Shown piece after piece: positions 32,195-39,854 of a stretch of DNA of 64,000 nucleotides. The DNA comes from Microbulbifer sp. TB1203 (lineage in GTDB: Bacteria > Pseudomonadota > Gammaproteobacteria > Pseudomonadales > Cellvibrionaceae), in the NCBI RefSeq assembly GCF_030997045.1, contig NZ_CP116899.1, forward strand, positions 4,860,001 through 4,924,000, written 5' to 3'. A program made the translations under genes and the position numbers. Under the pieces are notes generated by a model. It saw nothing but the letters and a program-made list of their open reading frames with translations, was not told the DNA's origin and did not search any database. Each line of letters begins with the position of its first letter. The stretch's first letter is position 1.

Positions 32195-33484
32195 TCATTT
32201 CCCACCTCCCGCGAGCAGGTTCCAATCTTCCAGCATCACCAACCCCGCGGCGGCGGTGAGCTGCGCCAGGGCCGCGAAGCGGTCGCGCTCTGCGGCCTCC
32301 AAATCCCGCTGCACCTTGAGCAGGTTGCGTTCCGCCACCAGCAGGGTCAGGAAGTCGCCGCGGCCGGCGGCGAAGTCGTCGCGCGCGGTAACCAGGCTTT
32401 CCTCCGTCAGCGGCAGCAGCTCTTCTCTGTACATATGCAGGATGTCATTGGCCTCGCGGTGGCGGCTCTCGGCCCGGCGCAGTGCGTCCGCCAGGGCCAG
32501 CGCCGCGTCCCGGCGCTGCCACTCGACGGCCAGCCGCTCCGCCTCCAGGCTGCGCTCGCGGGCGGAGCGTTTGCCGCCGATATCCAGGGGCAGGTTGAAG
32601 CCCACGCCGACAAACAACCGCTGGTCCGGGTTGGCCCATTGGTTGTTGTGGCGCGCGAGCACGGAGAAGTTGGGGTAGCGGTCCTTTTCCGCCAGTTCCA
32701 ATTCGCGGCTCTTGCGCGTCTCCTCGGCGGCCAGCCGCTGCAGTTGCGGCTGGGTGTCCAGGCTGTCGAGGGCCAGGGTGAGAGAGCCCGCGGGCGGTTC
32801 GCGCTGCGGCAGAGGGGTACTGGTGGACAGTTCACCGGGATCGATATTGGCCAGGCGGGCCAGGCGGCTCCTGTCCCGCGCGACGGCCTGGGTGAGCGCG
32901 AGCTCATCGAGATGTAGTTGATGCTCCTCATGCCTGGCTTGCAGCACCGCCGCCTTGCCGCCGCTGCCTGCGGCGTAGCGCGCGCGGCTGCTGTCCACGA
33001 AGGTCCGCCACAGGGACTGGTGGCGGCGGTTGATGGCGATCAGCCGCTCTCGGTAGTGCCAGTCGGCGTAGGCCAGGCGCAGCGCCAGGGCCAGCTGCAC
33101 CGCGCCCTGGTCGTACTCGAAGGCGCGGCTGTCGGTGCCGGCCTCCTCCAGCGCGCGGCGCAGCTCGAGCACCCCGGGCCAGGGCAGGGCCTGGCTGACC
33201 TCGACCACGTAGCCTTTCCGCACTTCATTCTGCCCCAGGGTCCTGGGCGCGACGCCCAGCATCAGCTTCGGATCGTCCAGGTGGCCGCTGGCGGCGGTGC
33301 GTTCGGCCTGGGCGCGCACCCGGGCATCCAGGGCCAATTGACCGGGATTGCAGGCCAATGCCCGTTTTACCAGGGATTCGCTGCCCGGCGCCGGGGGCGC
33401 GTCGCAGTCGCTCTGGGCACGGGTGGCGGGAGAGAGCAGCGCTGCCGCCAGGGCCAGTACTGGCAATAATTTTGGGGTAAGCAA
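32195..33484 (-). CDS. TolC family outer-membrane channel of the Cus system
   Basis: 429-residue outer-membrane factor that would complete the tripartite Cu/Ag pump. Signal peptide 1-23 (LALAAALLSPATRAQ). Two repeats of long helices with barrel strands are seen: DPKLMLGVAPRTLGQNEVRK...VVEVSQALPWPG early, and DRYPNFSVLARHNNQWANPD...LFVGVGFNLPLDIGGKRSAR later. Not a lipoprotein, unlike E. coli CusC. Second gene of the operon, 91 bp after the Cys-rich gene. Confidence 0.88.
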   Translation of the reverse strand: MLTPKLLPVLALAAALLSPATRAQSDCDAPPAPGSESLVKRALACNPGQLALDARVRAQAERTAASGHLDDPKLMLGVAPRTLGQNEVRKGYVVEVSQALPWPGVLELRRALEEAGTDSRAFEYDQGAVQLALALRLAYADWHYRERLIAINRRHQSLWRTFVDSSRARYAAGSGGKAAVLQARHEEHQLHLDELALTQAVARDRSRLARLANIDPGELSTSTPLPQREPPAGSLTLALDSLDTQPQLQRLAAEETRKSRELELAEKDRYPNFSVLARHNNQWANPDQRLFVGVGFNLPLDIGGKRSARERSLEAERLAVEWQRRDAALALADALRRAESRHREANDILHMYREELLPLTEESLVTARDDFAAGRGDFLTLLVAERNLLKVQRDLEAAERDRFAALAQLTAAAGLVMLEDWNLLAGGGK

Positions 33485-33575
33485 GGGTTCACTCCTCGAA
33501 CACTGTTTTTGAACAGCAGGGCGCGCGGCCGCGCCCTTTTACACGGGAAACAGTTGGTTCAACGGCAGGAGTGGA

Positions 33576-33971
33576 TCAGATGCGCAGGCGCAGCGTGGCC
33601 AGCCAAGTGCGGCCGCCGGGATGGGATGGGTCGGATTGGGATTTCGGGTATGCGGTGGACAGCGGCGGCGGTATCGGCGGCCACTGGCCCGGCGGTACCG
33701 CGGTCAGTTGCGGCAGCTCCAACGCCAATTGCGCCGCGGGCAGCACCGCCTGCTGGTCCTGCGCTTCCGCCTTCAGGGAGATCCGGCTGTCCAGGGTGCA
33801 GCAGTCGCAGTCCGGCTCTTGGCCGCCCGGCGCCATGTCATCACAGCAGCACTCGGACACCGGCCCGGAGTGCTCCATCATCTCGCAGGCGAACACCATC
33901 TGCACCTGCAGCAAGAGGGCCAGCAGGGCGGCGACGGTGATCAGCTTGGAGCGCAGGCGGTTTTTATTCAT
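33576..33971 (-). CDS. Cys/Met-rich exported protein heading the Cus operon
   Basis: 131 residues. Signal peptide 1-28, then CEMMEH (29-34), CCCDDM (41-46) and CDCC (55-58): seven Cys in the first 30 mature residues, plus Met and His. This suggests periplasmic copper or silver binding. The rest (60-131) is Pro-rich and without recognisable fold. Short proteins of this kind precede cusCBA in related bacteria, but I cannot name a family. First gene of the minus-strand operon; divergent from radA across 111 bp, where the operon promoter must lie. Confidence 0.75.
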   Translation of the reverse strand: MNKNRLRSKLITVAALLALLLQVQMVFACEMMEHSGPVSECCCDDMAPGGQEPDCDCCTLDSRISLKAEAQDQQAVLPAAQLALELPQLTAVPPGQWPPIPPPLSTAYPKSQSDPSHPGGRTWLATLRLRI

Positions 33972-34082
33972 GGTTTGGCCAATATAGCAGAGCGGCGGGT
34001 GTGGGCGAAAGCCGGTAAACTGGCGCGATTTGGGTACTCCTCCCTACCACTTGCGGGGAGAGAGGATAAGGAGGGGACAAGC

Positions 34083-35477
34083 TTGGCCACAAAACGCAAA
34101 ACCGCGTACGTCTGCAATGAGTGCGGCGCCGATTATTCCAAGTGGGCCGGCCAGTGCAGCGCCTGCGGCACCTGGAACAGCCTCAGTGAAGTGCGCTTGG
34201 GCCCCGAGCACAAGGACAGTCGCGCGGCCAACTTTACCGATGCCCAGGCAGGCTACGCCGGCGCCGCCGGCGGCAGCGGGGTGCAGAAGCTCTCGGAGAT
34301 CGACCTCAGCGAACTGCCGCGCATCCCCACCAATGCCGGCGAACTGGACCGGGTGCTGGGCGGCGGCCTGGTGCCGGGTTCGGTGGTGCTGATCGGCGGC
34401 CACCCCGGCGCCGGCAAATCCACCATCCTGCTGCAGACCCTGTGCCACCTGGCCGGAGCCATGCCCGCGCTCTATGTCACCGGCGAGGAGTCCCTGCAGC
34501 AGGTGGCCATGCGCGCGAAGCGCCTGGGCCTGCCGGCGGAGCATCTGCAGATGTTCAGCGAGACCGACGTGGAGCGTATCTGCCACACCGCCGGCCAGGT
34601 CAAGCCGAAGGTGATGGTGGTGGACTCCATTCAGGTGATGCATATGAGCGAGGTGCAGTCCGCCCCCGGCTCTGTGGCCCAGGTGCGCGAGAGCGCCGCC
34701 TACCTGACCCGCTACGCCAAGCAGACCGGCACCGCGCTCATTCTGGTGGGCCACGTCACCAAGGACGGCAGCCTGGCCGGCCCCAAGGTGCTGGAACACA
34801 TCATCGACTGCTCGGTAATGCTCGAGGGCACCCACGACTCCCGTTTCCGCACCCTGCGCGCGCAAAAAAACCGCTTCGGCGCGGTGAACGAGCTGGGAGT
34901 CTTCGCGATGACCGAGCAGGGCTTGAAAGAGGTCTCCAATCCCTCGGCGATTTTTCTGCAGCGCGCCGAAGAGGTGGCCGCCGGCTCGGTGGTCACCGCA
35001 GTGTGGGAGGGCACCCGACCGCTGCTGGTGGAACTGCAGGCGCTGGTGGACGACAGCAGCCTGGGCAACCCGCGCCGGGTGGCCGTGGGCCTGGACCAGA
35101 ACCGCCTGAATATGTTGCTCGCGGTACTGCACCGCCACGGCGGCATCCTGGTCGGCGACCAGGATGTGTTTATCAACGTGGTGGGCGGGGTCAAGGTGGT
35201 GGAGACCAGTGCCGACCTCACCTTGCTGATGGCGGTGGTCTCCAGCTTCCGCAACCGCCCGCTGCCGCGGGACCTGATGGTATTCGGCGAAGTGGGCCTG
35301 GCCGGCGAAATCCGCCCGGTACCCTCCGGCCAGGAACGCCTGCGCGAAGCCGCCAAACACGGCTTCCGCAAGGCCATAGTGCCCGCGGCCAACCGCTTGA
35401 AGAATGATATTCCCGGCGTGGAGATGGTGCCGGTTAAGACCCTGGCGGAGGCGCTGTCTGCGATTGAGATGAGCTGA
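34083..35477 (+). CDS. radA: DNA repair protein RadA
   Basis: Branch-migration ATPase that helps process recombination intermediates. 464 residues. N-terminal zinc finger Cys11, Cys14, Cys25, Cys28 (VCNECGADYSKWAGQCSACG), RecA-like core with Walker A GGHPGAGKST, the RadA-specific KNRFG motif (QKNRFGAVNELGVF) and a C-terminal Lon-like domain with GLAGEIRPVPSGQERLREAA. The start is TTG at 34083 because AAGGAGGGG lies about 8 nt upstream and homologues begin (M)ATKRKT; no ATG is available nearby. The open frame extends 154 codons upstream, antisense to the Cys-rich gene. Confidence 0.95.
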   Translation: MATKRKTAYVCNECGADYSKWAGQCSACGTWNSLSEVRLGPEHKDSRAANFTDAQAGYAGAAGGSGVQKLSEIDLSELPRIPTNAGELDRVLGGGLVPGSVVLIGGHPGAGKSTILLQTLCHLAGAMPALYVTGEESLQQVAMRAKRLGLPAEHLQMFSETDVERICHTAGQVKPKVMVVDSIQVMHMSEVQSAPGSVAQVRESAAYLTRYAKQTGTALILVGHVTKDGSLAGPKVLEHIIDCSVMLEGTHDSRFRTLRAQKNRFGAVNELGVFAMTEQGLKEVSNPSAIFLQRAEEVAAGSVVTAVWEGTRPLLVELQALVDDSSLGNPRRVAVGLDQNRLNMLLAVLHRHGGILVGDQDVFINVVGGVKVVETSADLTLLMAVVSSFRNRPLPRDLMVFGEVGLAGEIRPVPSGQERLREAAKHGFRKAIVPAANRLKNDIPGVEMVPVKTLAEALSAIEMS

Positions 35478-35478
35478 T

Positions 35479-35506
35479 CCCCGGGATCGCGGAGCTCCAG
35501 CTCCGC
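35479..35506 (+). repeat. RAYT-associated REP, copy 1
   Basis: CCCGGGATCGCGGAGC followed by TCCAGCTCCGC: a palindromic REP located 1 bp after the radA stop. Opposite orientation to copy 2, so the two form an inverted pair. Confidence 0.85.
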
Positions 35507-35546
35507 ATTTCATGTTTTCCAGTAAACCAGGGAGGGAAATTTGGCA

Positions 35547-36227
35547 ATGGACGATTCTGAGAACAAAGATGCGGAGCTGGAGCTCCGCGGTCCCGGGGAA
35601 AGTGCCAAAGGCTGGTATTCGAGAGGCTATCTGCCCCATTTGGACAGCATTCACGCATTGCAATTTATTACATTTCGCTTGGCTGACTCATTGCCGAAAA
35701 ACCAACTTGAACAACTTGAGTGTGAGTTGAAACAATTAAAATCAGTGCGCAATCTGGAATCTGTCAAGAGGAAACGAATTGATCAATGGCTGGATGCAGG
35801 TTACGGCTGTTGCGCGCTGGGGCATCCGGAAATGGCCCGGGTAATGGAGCAGGCGTTGCTGAAGTTTGATGGGATGCGCTACCAATTGATCGCCTGGTGC
35901 ATAATGCCCAACCACGTTCATGTATTGATTGAACCTCAGGAGCCGCTTAGCAAAATCGTGCAATCCTGGAAGTCCTTTACCGCTCGTTGGGCCCTGCGGA
36001 AAAATGCGGAGCTGGAGCTCCGCGTTCCCGGGAGGAAACTCTGGATGCCGGATTATTGGGACAGGTTTATCCGCGATCAACAGCACTTTGAACAGGTGAT
36101 CGATTACATCCACCGGAATCCTGTGAAGGCCGGTCTGTGCTCCAGACCGGAAGACTGGCACTGGTCCAGCGCCCGGGACCGCGGAGCTCCAGCTCCGCAA
36201 CAACAGCGGCAGGAAAAAACACCGTGA
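35547..36227 (+). CDS. REP-associated tyrosine transposase (RAYT, Y1_Tnp)
   Basis: Single-strand transposase family linked with REP mobility. 226 residues from ATG 35547 (GGGAGGG about 9 nt upstream; TTG 35541 also possible). Core motifs: GWYSRGYLPHLDS and FITFRLADSLP at the start, the metal-binding MPNHVHVLIEP (HxH), catalytic-region QSWKSFTAR, and PDYWDRFIRDQQHFEQVIDY with HRNPVKAGL. Its REP sequence is inside the gene three times, encoding AELELRGPG near the start, AELELRVPG between WALRKN and RKLW, and RDRGAPAPQ at the end. The stop overlaps the next gene's GTG. Confidence 0.9.
   Translation: MDDSENKDAELELRGPGESAKGWYSRGYLPHLDSIHALQFITFRLADSLPKNQLEQLECELKQLKSVRNLESVKRKRIDQWLDAGYGCCALGHPEMARVMEQALLKFDGMRYQLIAWCIMPNHVHVLIEPQEPLSKIVQSWKSFTARWALRKNAELELRVPGRKLWMPDYWDRFIRDQQHFEQVIDYIHRNPVKAGLCSRPEDWHWSSARDRGAPAPQQQRQEKTP
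35571..35597 (-). repeat. RAYT-associated REP, copy 2 (inside the transposase gene)
   Basis: GCGGAGCTGGAGCTCCGC then GGTCCCGGG, the reverse complement of copy 1, within codons 9-17 of the transposase. Confidence 0.85.
36006..36032 (-). repeat. RAYT-associated REP, copy 3 (in the middle of the gene)
   Basis: GCGGAGCTGGAGCTCCGC then GTTCCCGGG. It is in frame and inserts about nine residues into the loop before the conserved W-x-PDYWDR segment. Confidence 0.85.
36173..36198 (+). repeat. RAYT-associated REP, copy 4 (3' end of the gene)
   Basis: CCCGGGACCGCGGAGC then TCCAGCTCCGC, same orientation as copy 1. It forms the last codons before the stop. Confidence 0.85.
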
Positions 36228-37033
36228 AGCAAATCCTCCTGCTGATTCTCTTATTGCTTACCCAACCCGCGACCGCCCACAACCGCATCGCCTCCCTAAA
36301 CCTCTGCCTGGACCAGATCCTGCTCAACTGGCTGCCTCCACAAAAAATCGCCTCGGTCACCTGGCTCTCCGCCGACGATCACTACCGCAAGGCGCCGCTG
36401 CCACCGCATGTGTATTTAAACCGCGGTCGGGCCGAGGAGTTGTTGCAGCTGGACCCGGATCTGATCCTGGTGGGCCAGTTCGGGGCCCAGCGCGCGGCGG
36501 CGCGGCTGCGCGACCTGGGATTCAATGTGGTCGCCATTCCCGATGCCTACAGTTTGGAGCAGTTGCTGGATCAGCTGAGTGCACTGGAAGAGACGCTGGG
36601 GCACAATGCGCCGCTGAAAAAACAAAAACAGACGCTGGAAAAACTGCTCGCCCAACCGGTGCCGCGGGCAGGGGCCAGCGCGCTGATTCTGTCCGCCAAC
36701 AACATCACCTACGGCAGCGGCATGCTGGAGCACCAACTGCTCGAGCGCGCCGGCTTTGCCAATCTGGCCGCGAAACAGGGCGTGGAGCAGCTTGGCCGCG
36801 TCAGTCTCGAAGAGGTGGTGGCCGCGCGGCCGGACCTGTTGGTGCTGTACGGCGGCGAAAAGGATTTCGCCATCGCCCATTTGGCCGCGCGCCACCCGGT
36901 GCTCAAAACCTATCTGGACAGCGGCCGGGTCTACACTCTGCCGGCGGAACTGGGATTCTGCCCGGCGCTGGTGGCGGCGGACGTTTTGCAGCAGCTTACA
37001 GAAAAGAGAAAGTCACTTGTCGAGCAGCGATAA
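36224..37033 (+). CDS. ABC transporter substrate-binding protein, BtuF/FecB type
   Basis: Periplasmic binding protein for a cobalamin- or iron-chelate importer, 269 residues. The start is GTG 36224 (VKQILLLILLLLTQPATAHN): it gives a clean signal peptide, overlaps the transposase stop as GTGA, and the upstream frame is antisense to REP sequence. Motifs IASLNLCLDQILLNW, LPPQKIASVTWLSADDHYRK, LLQLDPDLILVGQ and LEEVVAARPDLLVLYGG fit PF01497. First gene of a three-gene operon. No riboswitch was recognised, so vitamin B12 versus siderophore cannot be decided. Confidence 0.85.
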   Translation: MKQILLLILLLLTQPATAHNRIASLNLCLDQILLNWLPPQKIASVTWLSADDHYRKAPLPPHVYLNRGRAEELLQLDPDLILVGQFGAQRAAARLRDLGFNVVAIPDAYSLEQLLDQLSALEETLGHNAPLKKQKQTLEKLLAQPVPRAGASALILSANNITYGSGMLEHQLLERAGFANLAAKQGVEQLGRVSLEEVVAARPDLLVLYGGEKDFAIAHLAARHPVLKTYLDSGRVYTLPAELGFCPALVAADVLQQLTEKRKSLVEQR

Positions 37034-38036
37034 ATTAGCCCTCACCCTTTTGCTCCTGGCCCTGCCGCTGGCACTGGTCGCCGCATTGGTGAGCGGACCC
37101 GTATCCATCGACCTGGGAGCGGCGGTGACCCAGGGCTGGCGCAGCGAGAGCAGCGATGCGGTGATTCTGTGGCAGCTGCGCCTGCCCCGCGCGCTGTTGG
37201 CGGTCCTGGTGGGGGCGGCGCTGGGCATGGGCGGTGCGGCCATGCAGGGCATGCTGCGCAACCCTCTGGCGGAGCCGGCGCTGCTGGGGGTGAGCAGCGG
37301 CGCGGCGCTGGCCGCTATTCTGCTGCTCTACTATGGTTCCGCCTTACAGGCTAGTTGGGGTTCCGCCTGGCCGTCCGGCTGGCTGCTGCCGGCGTTGGCG
37401 ATCGCCGGCGCCTTCTGCGCGGTGGGCTGCGTCTGGCTGTTGGCCGGGCGGGGCGCCGGCGCGGGTCAGTTGGTGCTGGCGGGGGTGGCCATCAACGCCT
37501 TCCTGTCTGCGCTGATGGCGCTGGCCCTGAACTATGCGCCGAGCCTGTTCGCGATGCAGGAAATCGTTTTCTGGCTGCTGGGCTCGCTGGCCAACCGCGG
37601 CTGGGACCAGTTGCTGCTGGCGCTGCCGTTTGTCCTGCTCGGCGCCATACTGTTGTTCAGCGCGCGCAACTATTTGCGCGCGTTGTCCCTGGGGGAGGAC
37701 AGCGCCGCGTCCCTGGGGTATCGCGGCCGCCGCTACCCGCTGTCGATTCTGCTGGGCATCGCCGCCGCGGTGGGCGCGGCGGTGGCGGTGGCGGGCACCA
37801 TCGGCTTTATCGGGCTGGTGGTGCCGCACCTGATGCGGCCGCTGGTGGGGCAGGACCCGGGCAGGCTGCTGTGGACCAGCGCCCTGGCCGGCGCGCTGCT
37901 GTTGCTGCTGGCGGATATCCTGGTGGTGAATTTTGTCGGCGCCCAAGAGCTGCGTATCGGCGCGGTGACCGCCTTTATCGGTGCGCCCTTCTTTTTCTGG
38001 CTGATCGTCAGCGCGCGCCGGGGGCAGCAACTGTGA
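37017..38036 (+). CDS. FecCD/BtuC-type ABC permease
   Basis: Inner-membrane permease, 339 residues, about ten hydrophobic segments. Motifs LPRALLAVLVGAALGMGGAA, GMLRNPLAEPALLGVSSGAA and GTIGFIGLVVPHLMRPLVG (the coupling region facing the ATPase) are typical. The start is TTG 37017, the only plausible in-frame start before the first helix; it overlaps the binding-protein gene by 17 bp. The stop overlaps the ATPase GTG by 4 bp. Confidence 0.9.
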   Translation: MSSSDKLALTLLLLALPLALVAALVSGPVSIDLGAAVTQGWRSESSDAVILWQLRLPRALLAVLVGAALGMGGAAMQGMLRNPLAEPALLGVSSGAALAAILLLYYGSALQASWGSAWPSGWLLPALAIAGAFCAVGCVWLLAGRGAGAGQLVLAGVAINAFLSALMALALNYAPSLFAMQEIVFWLLGSLANRGWDQLLLALPFVLLGAILLFSARNYLRALSLGEDSAASLGYRGRRYPLSILLGIAAAVGAAVAVAGTIGFIGLVVPHLMRPLVGQDPGRLLWTSALAGALLLLLADILVVNFVGAQELRIGAVTAFIGAPFFFWLIVSARRGQQL

Positions 38037-38797
38037 AACGACTGGAAGTCTCCTGTCTGCAACTGGGCCTTGAACGCCAGCGCCGGCCGGTGCTGAGCGA
38101 AATCAGCTGTGTCTTCAAACCCTTTGAGTTGACCGCGGTAGTGGGCCCCAACGGCGCCGGCAAGAGCAGCCTGTTGCAGGCCCTGGCGGGTGTGCTCGCC
38201 CTCAGCGCCGGTCATATAGAGCTGGACGGCCAACCCGCTGAGCGGATTTCCCCCGCGCAAATGGCGCGCCTGTGCGCCTATCTGCCCCAGGCGGAAACCC
38301 CGGCCTGGAGCCTGCGCACCGCGGATCTGGTGGCCCTGGGACTGCTGCCCTGGGGGCGCCCGAAGGACCGCGAGCGGCGGGTCTCTGCGGCGCTGCAGCT
38401 GGTGGACGCGCAGCAACTCGCCGAGCGGCCGGTGACCCGGCTCTCCGGTGGCGAGCTACGCCGGGTACAGCTGGCGCGCCTGCTGGTGGGCGAAGCGCCG
38501 CTGCTGATCGCCGACGAACCTACCGCGGCACTGGATATCCGCCATCAGCTGCAACTGATGCACACTTTCCGCCGCCAGGCCGATGCGGGCAAAACGGTGG
38601 TGCTCGCCCTGCACGACCTCCCCATGGCCGCGCGCTTCTGCGACCGCATCCTGTTGCTGGAGCAGGGTCGGCTGGTTGCCCAGGGTACACCGGAGGACGT
38701 ATTCACCCCGGCGTTGATCGGCGATGTCTACGGTGTCTCCTGTGAGTTTCGCTGGCGCGACGGGGTGGCGGATTTCGTACCGCTGGACCTGCTGTAA
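38033..38797 (+). CDS. ABC transporter ATP-binding protein, FecE/BtuD type
   Basis: 254-residue ATPase that powers the importer. Walker A VVGPNGAGKSSLLQAL, Q-loop near YLPQAETPAW, signature RLSGGELRRVQLAR, Walker B LLIADEPTAALD and H-loop ALHDLPMAARF are all intact. The start is GTG 38033 overlapping the permease stop (GTGA); the open frame upstream lies over the permease and is not coding. It is the last gene, followed by REP-like repeats that may end or stabilise the transcript. Confidence 0.92.
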   Translation: MKRLEVSCLQLGLERQRRPVLSEISCVFKPFELTAVVGPNGAGKSSLLQALAGVLALSAGHIELDGQPAERISPAQMARLCAYLPQAETPAWSLRTADLVALGLLPWGRPKDRERRVSAALQLVDAQQLAERPVTRLSGGELRRVQLARLLVGEAPLLIADEPTAALDIRHQLQLMHTFRRQADAGKTVVLALHDLPMAARFCDRILLLEQGRLVAQGTPEDVFTPALIGDVYGVSCEFRWRDGVADFVPLDLL

Positions 38798-38820
38798 ATA
38801 CTCTGTTTCAAATCAAGCTC

Positions 38821-38895
38821 TCGTCATACCGGCGCAGGCCGGTATCCAGTCCGGTCCGGTGGCACCTGGGTTCCGGCCTGCGCCGGAACGACGAC
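38821..38895. repeat. REP-like pair, TTCCGGC family
   Basis: TCGTCATACCGGCGCAGGCC faces GGTTCCGGCCTGCGCCGGAA with ACGACGAC at the end: two inverted palindromic units. Related to 19624-19694 and 46854-46883. Confidence 0.75.
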
Positions 38896-38902
38896 AATGC
38901 GC

Positions 38903-38930
38903 CGTAGGAGCGCAACGGCCGCTCCTACGT
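38903..38930. repeat. short hairpin, GTAGGAGCG family
   Basis: GTAGGAGCGCAACGG pairs with CCGCTCCTAC. It lies between the converging ABC operon and the porin-like gene and could work as a bidirectional transcript end, though there is no T-run. Confidence 0.6.
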
Positions 38931-38946
38931 TATTGGGAGATGCTAT

Positions 38947-39771
38947 TTAGAACTGGGCGCGAAGTCCCAGGGTATAGGTATCCAGGTCGGAATCGTCGGC
39001 GTTCGAAGAATAGGCCAGTTCGAGGGCGATGTTTTCCTGGAAGAAGTGGCTGAAGTCCACCAGGTAATTGTCGTCCTTGTCGTAGCCCAGGCCGACGGAA
39101 GTGGCCTTGTTGAAGTAGTAATCGGCCTTGGTGCTCCAGGTGTTATCGTCACCGCCGACACTCACATAGTCGCCGTCCAGGCTCGCGTAGTTCAGGCTGA
39201 GGGCGATATAGCTGCCGCGGCCGAACTCGGCGAAGTACTTGGAGGAGAGTTCCCGGTAGTCGAGATCGTCGTCCACGCGCAGGGTAAAGCCGAGGTAGTC
39301 GCTGCCGCCCAGCCGGTGATTGTATTGCGCGGAGGCAAAGTAGTCGGTGTCCTGGTCCTCGAATTTCTCGGCGTCGACCCGAAACAGGAGATCGGGGCTT
39401 GCGAGATATCCGACGGAGGCGTAATAGGCCTCCTGGTCCTCGGTGTTCTGGTAGGCGCCGCCGACCAATAGGTTGCCGGCGAAATACTCACCGCCGACGA
39501 TGGCCGAGTCGACATTGTCGAAATCGGTATCGAAATAGGAGTAGCCGCCGAAGACATTGCTGCTCCTGTTGATATATTCAAATTCCTTTAGCGGCCCCAT
39601 GGTCATTCTGGGGGTAAAGTAATAGGTGGAGCCGAGAGTGTATTGGTCCGTTTTGAAGGAGCCGATTTCGGTACGGGAATAATCAAAGTCGGTGATGGAC
39701 TGGTATTCCTCTGCGTGGGCCGCGGTGACGGCGGAGGCGAGGAGCAGGGGGAACAGGGTTTTGGTCTTCAT
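38947..39771 (-). CDS. putative beta-barrel porin
   Basis: 274-residue outer-membrane protein. Signal peptide 1-20 (LLASAVTAAHA). The mature part alternates polar and aromatic/hydrophobic residues in about 14 short strands (for example SNVFGGYSYFDTDF, LLVGGAYQNTEDQEAYYASV, SYIALSLNYASLDGDYV) and is rich in Asp and Tyr; the last residue is Phe (GLRAQF), as needed for BAM assembly. No close family name recognised beyond putative porin. Transcribed alone on the minus strand. Confidence 0.78.
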   Translation of the reverse strand: MKTKTLFPLLLASAVTAAHAEEYQSITDFDYSRTEIGSFKTDQYTLGSTYYFTPRMTMGPLKEFEYINRSSNVFGGYSYFDTDFDNVDSAIVGGEYFAGNLLVGGAYQNTEDQEAYYASVGYLASPDLLFRVDAEKFEDQDTDYFASAQYNHRLGGSDYLGFTLRVDDDLDYRELSSKYFAEFGRGSYIALSLNYASLDGDYVSVGGDDNTWSTKADYYFNKATSVGLGYDKDDNYLVDFSHFFQENIALELAYSSNADDSDLDTYTLGLRAQF

Positions 39772-39854
39772 AAAAATATTCCTTATACAAAGCCTTTCCA
39801 GATAGGCAGCGTATTTTATTCATGCGAACCCTGAACGCAATATGAATAATAGAT

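Noticed and set aside
34044..35663. 539-codon open frame antisense to radA
   Set aside because: It mirrors radA, which has full motifs and a good ribosome-binding site; the antisense product is His/Gln-rich shadow sequence with no fold or start signal.
36100..36230. Cobalamin riboswitch expected before a BtuF-type gene
   Set aside because: The upstream sequence is RAYT coding and REP sequence; no B12-box-like conserved segment was seen.
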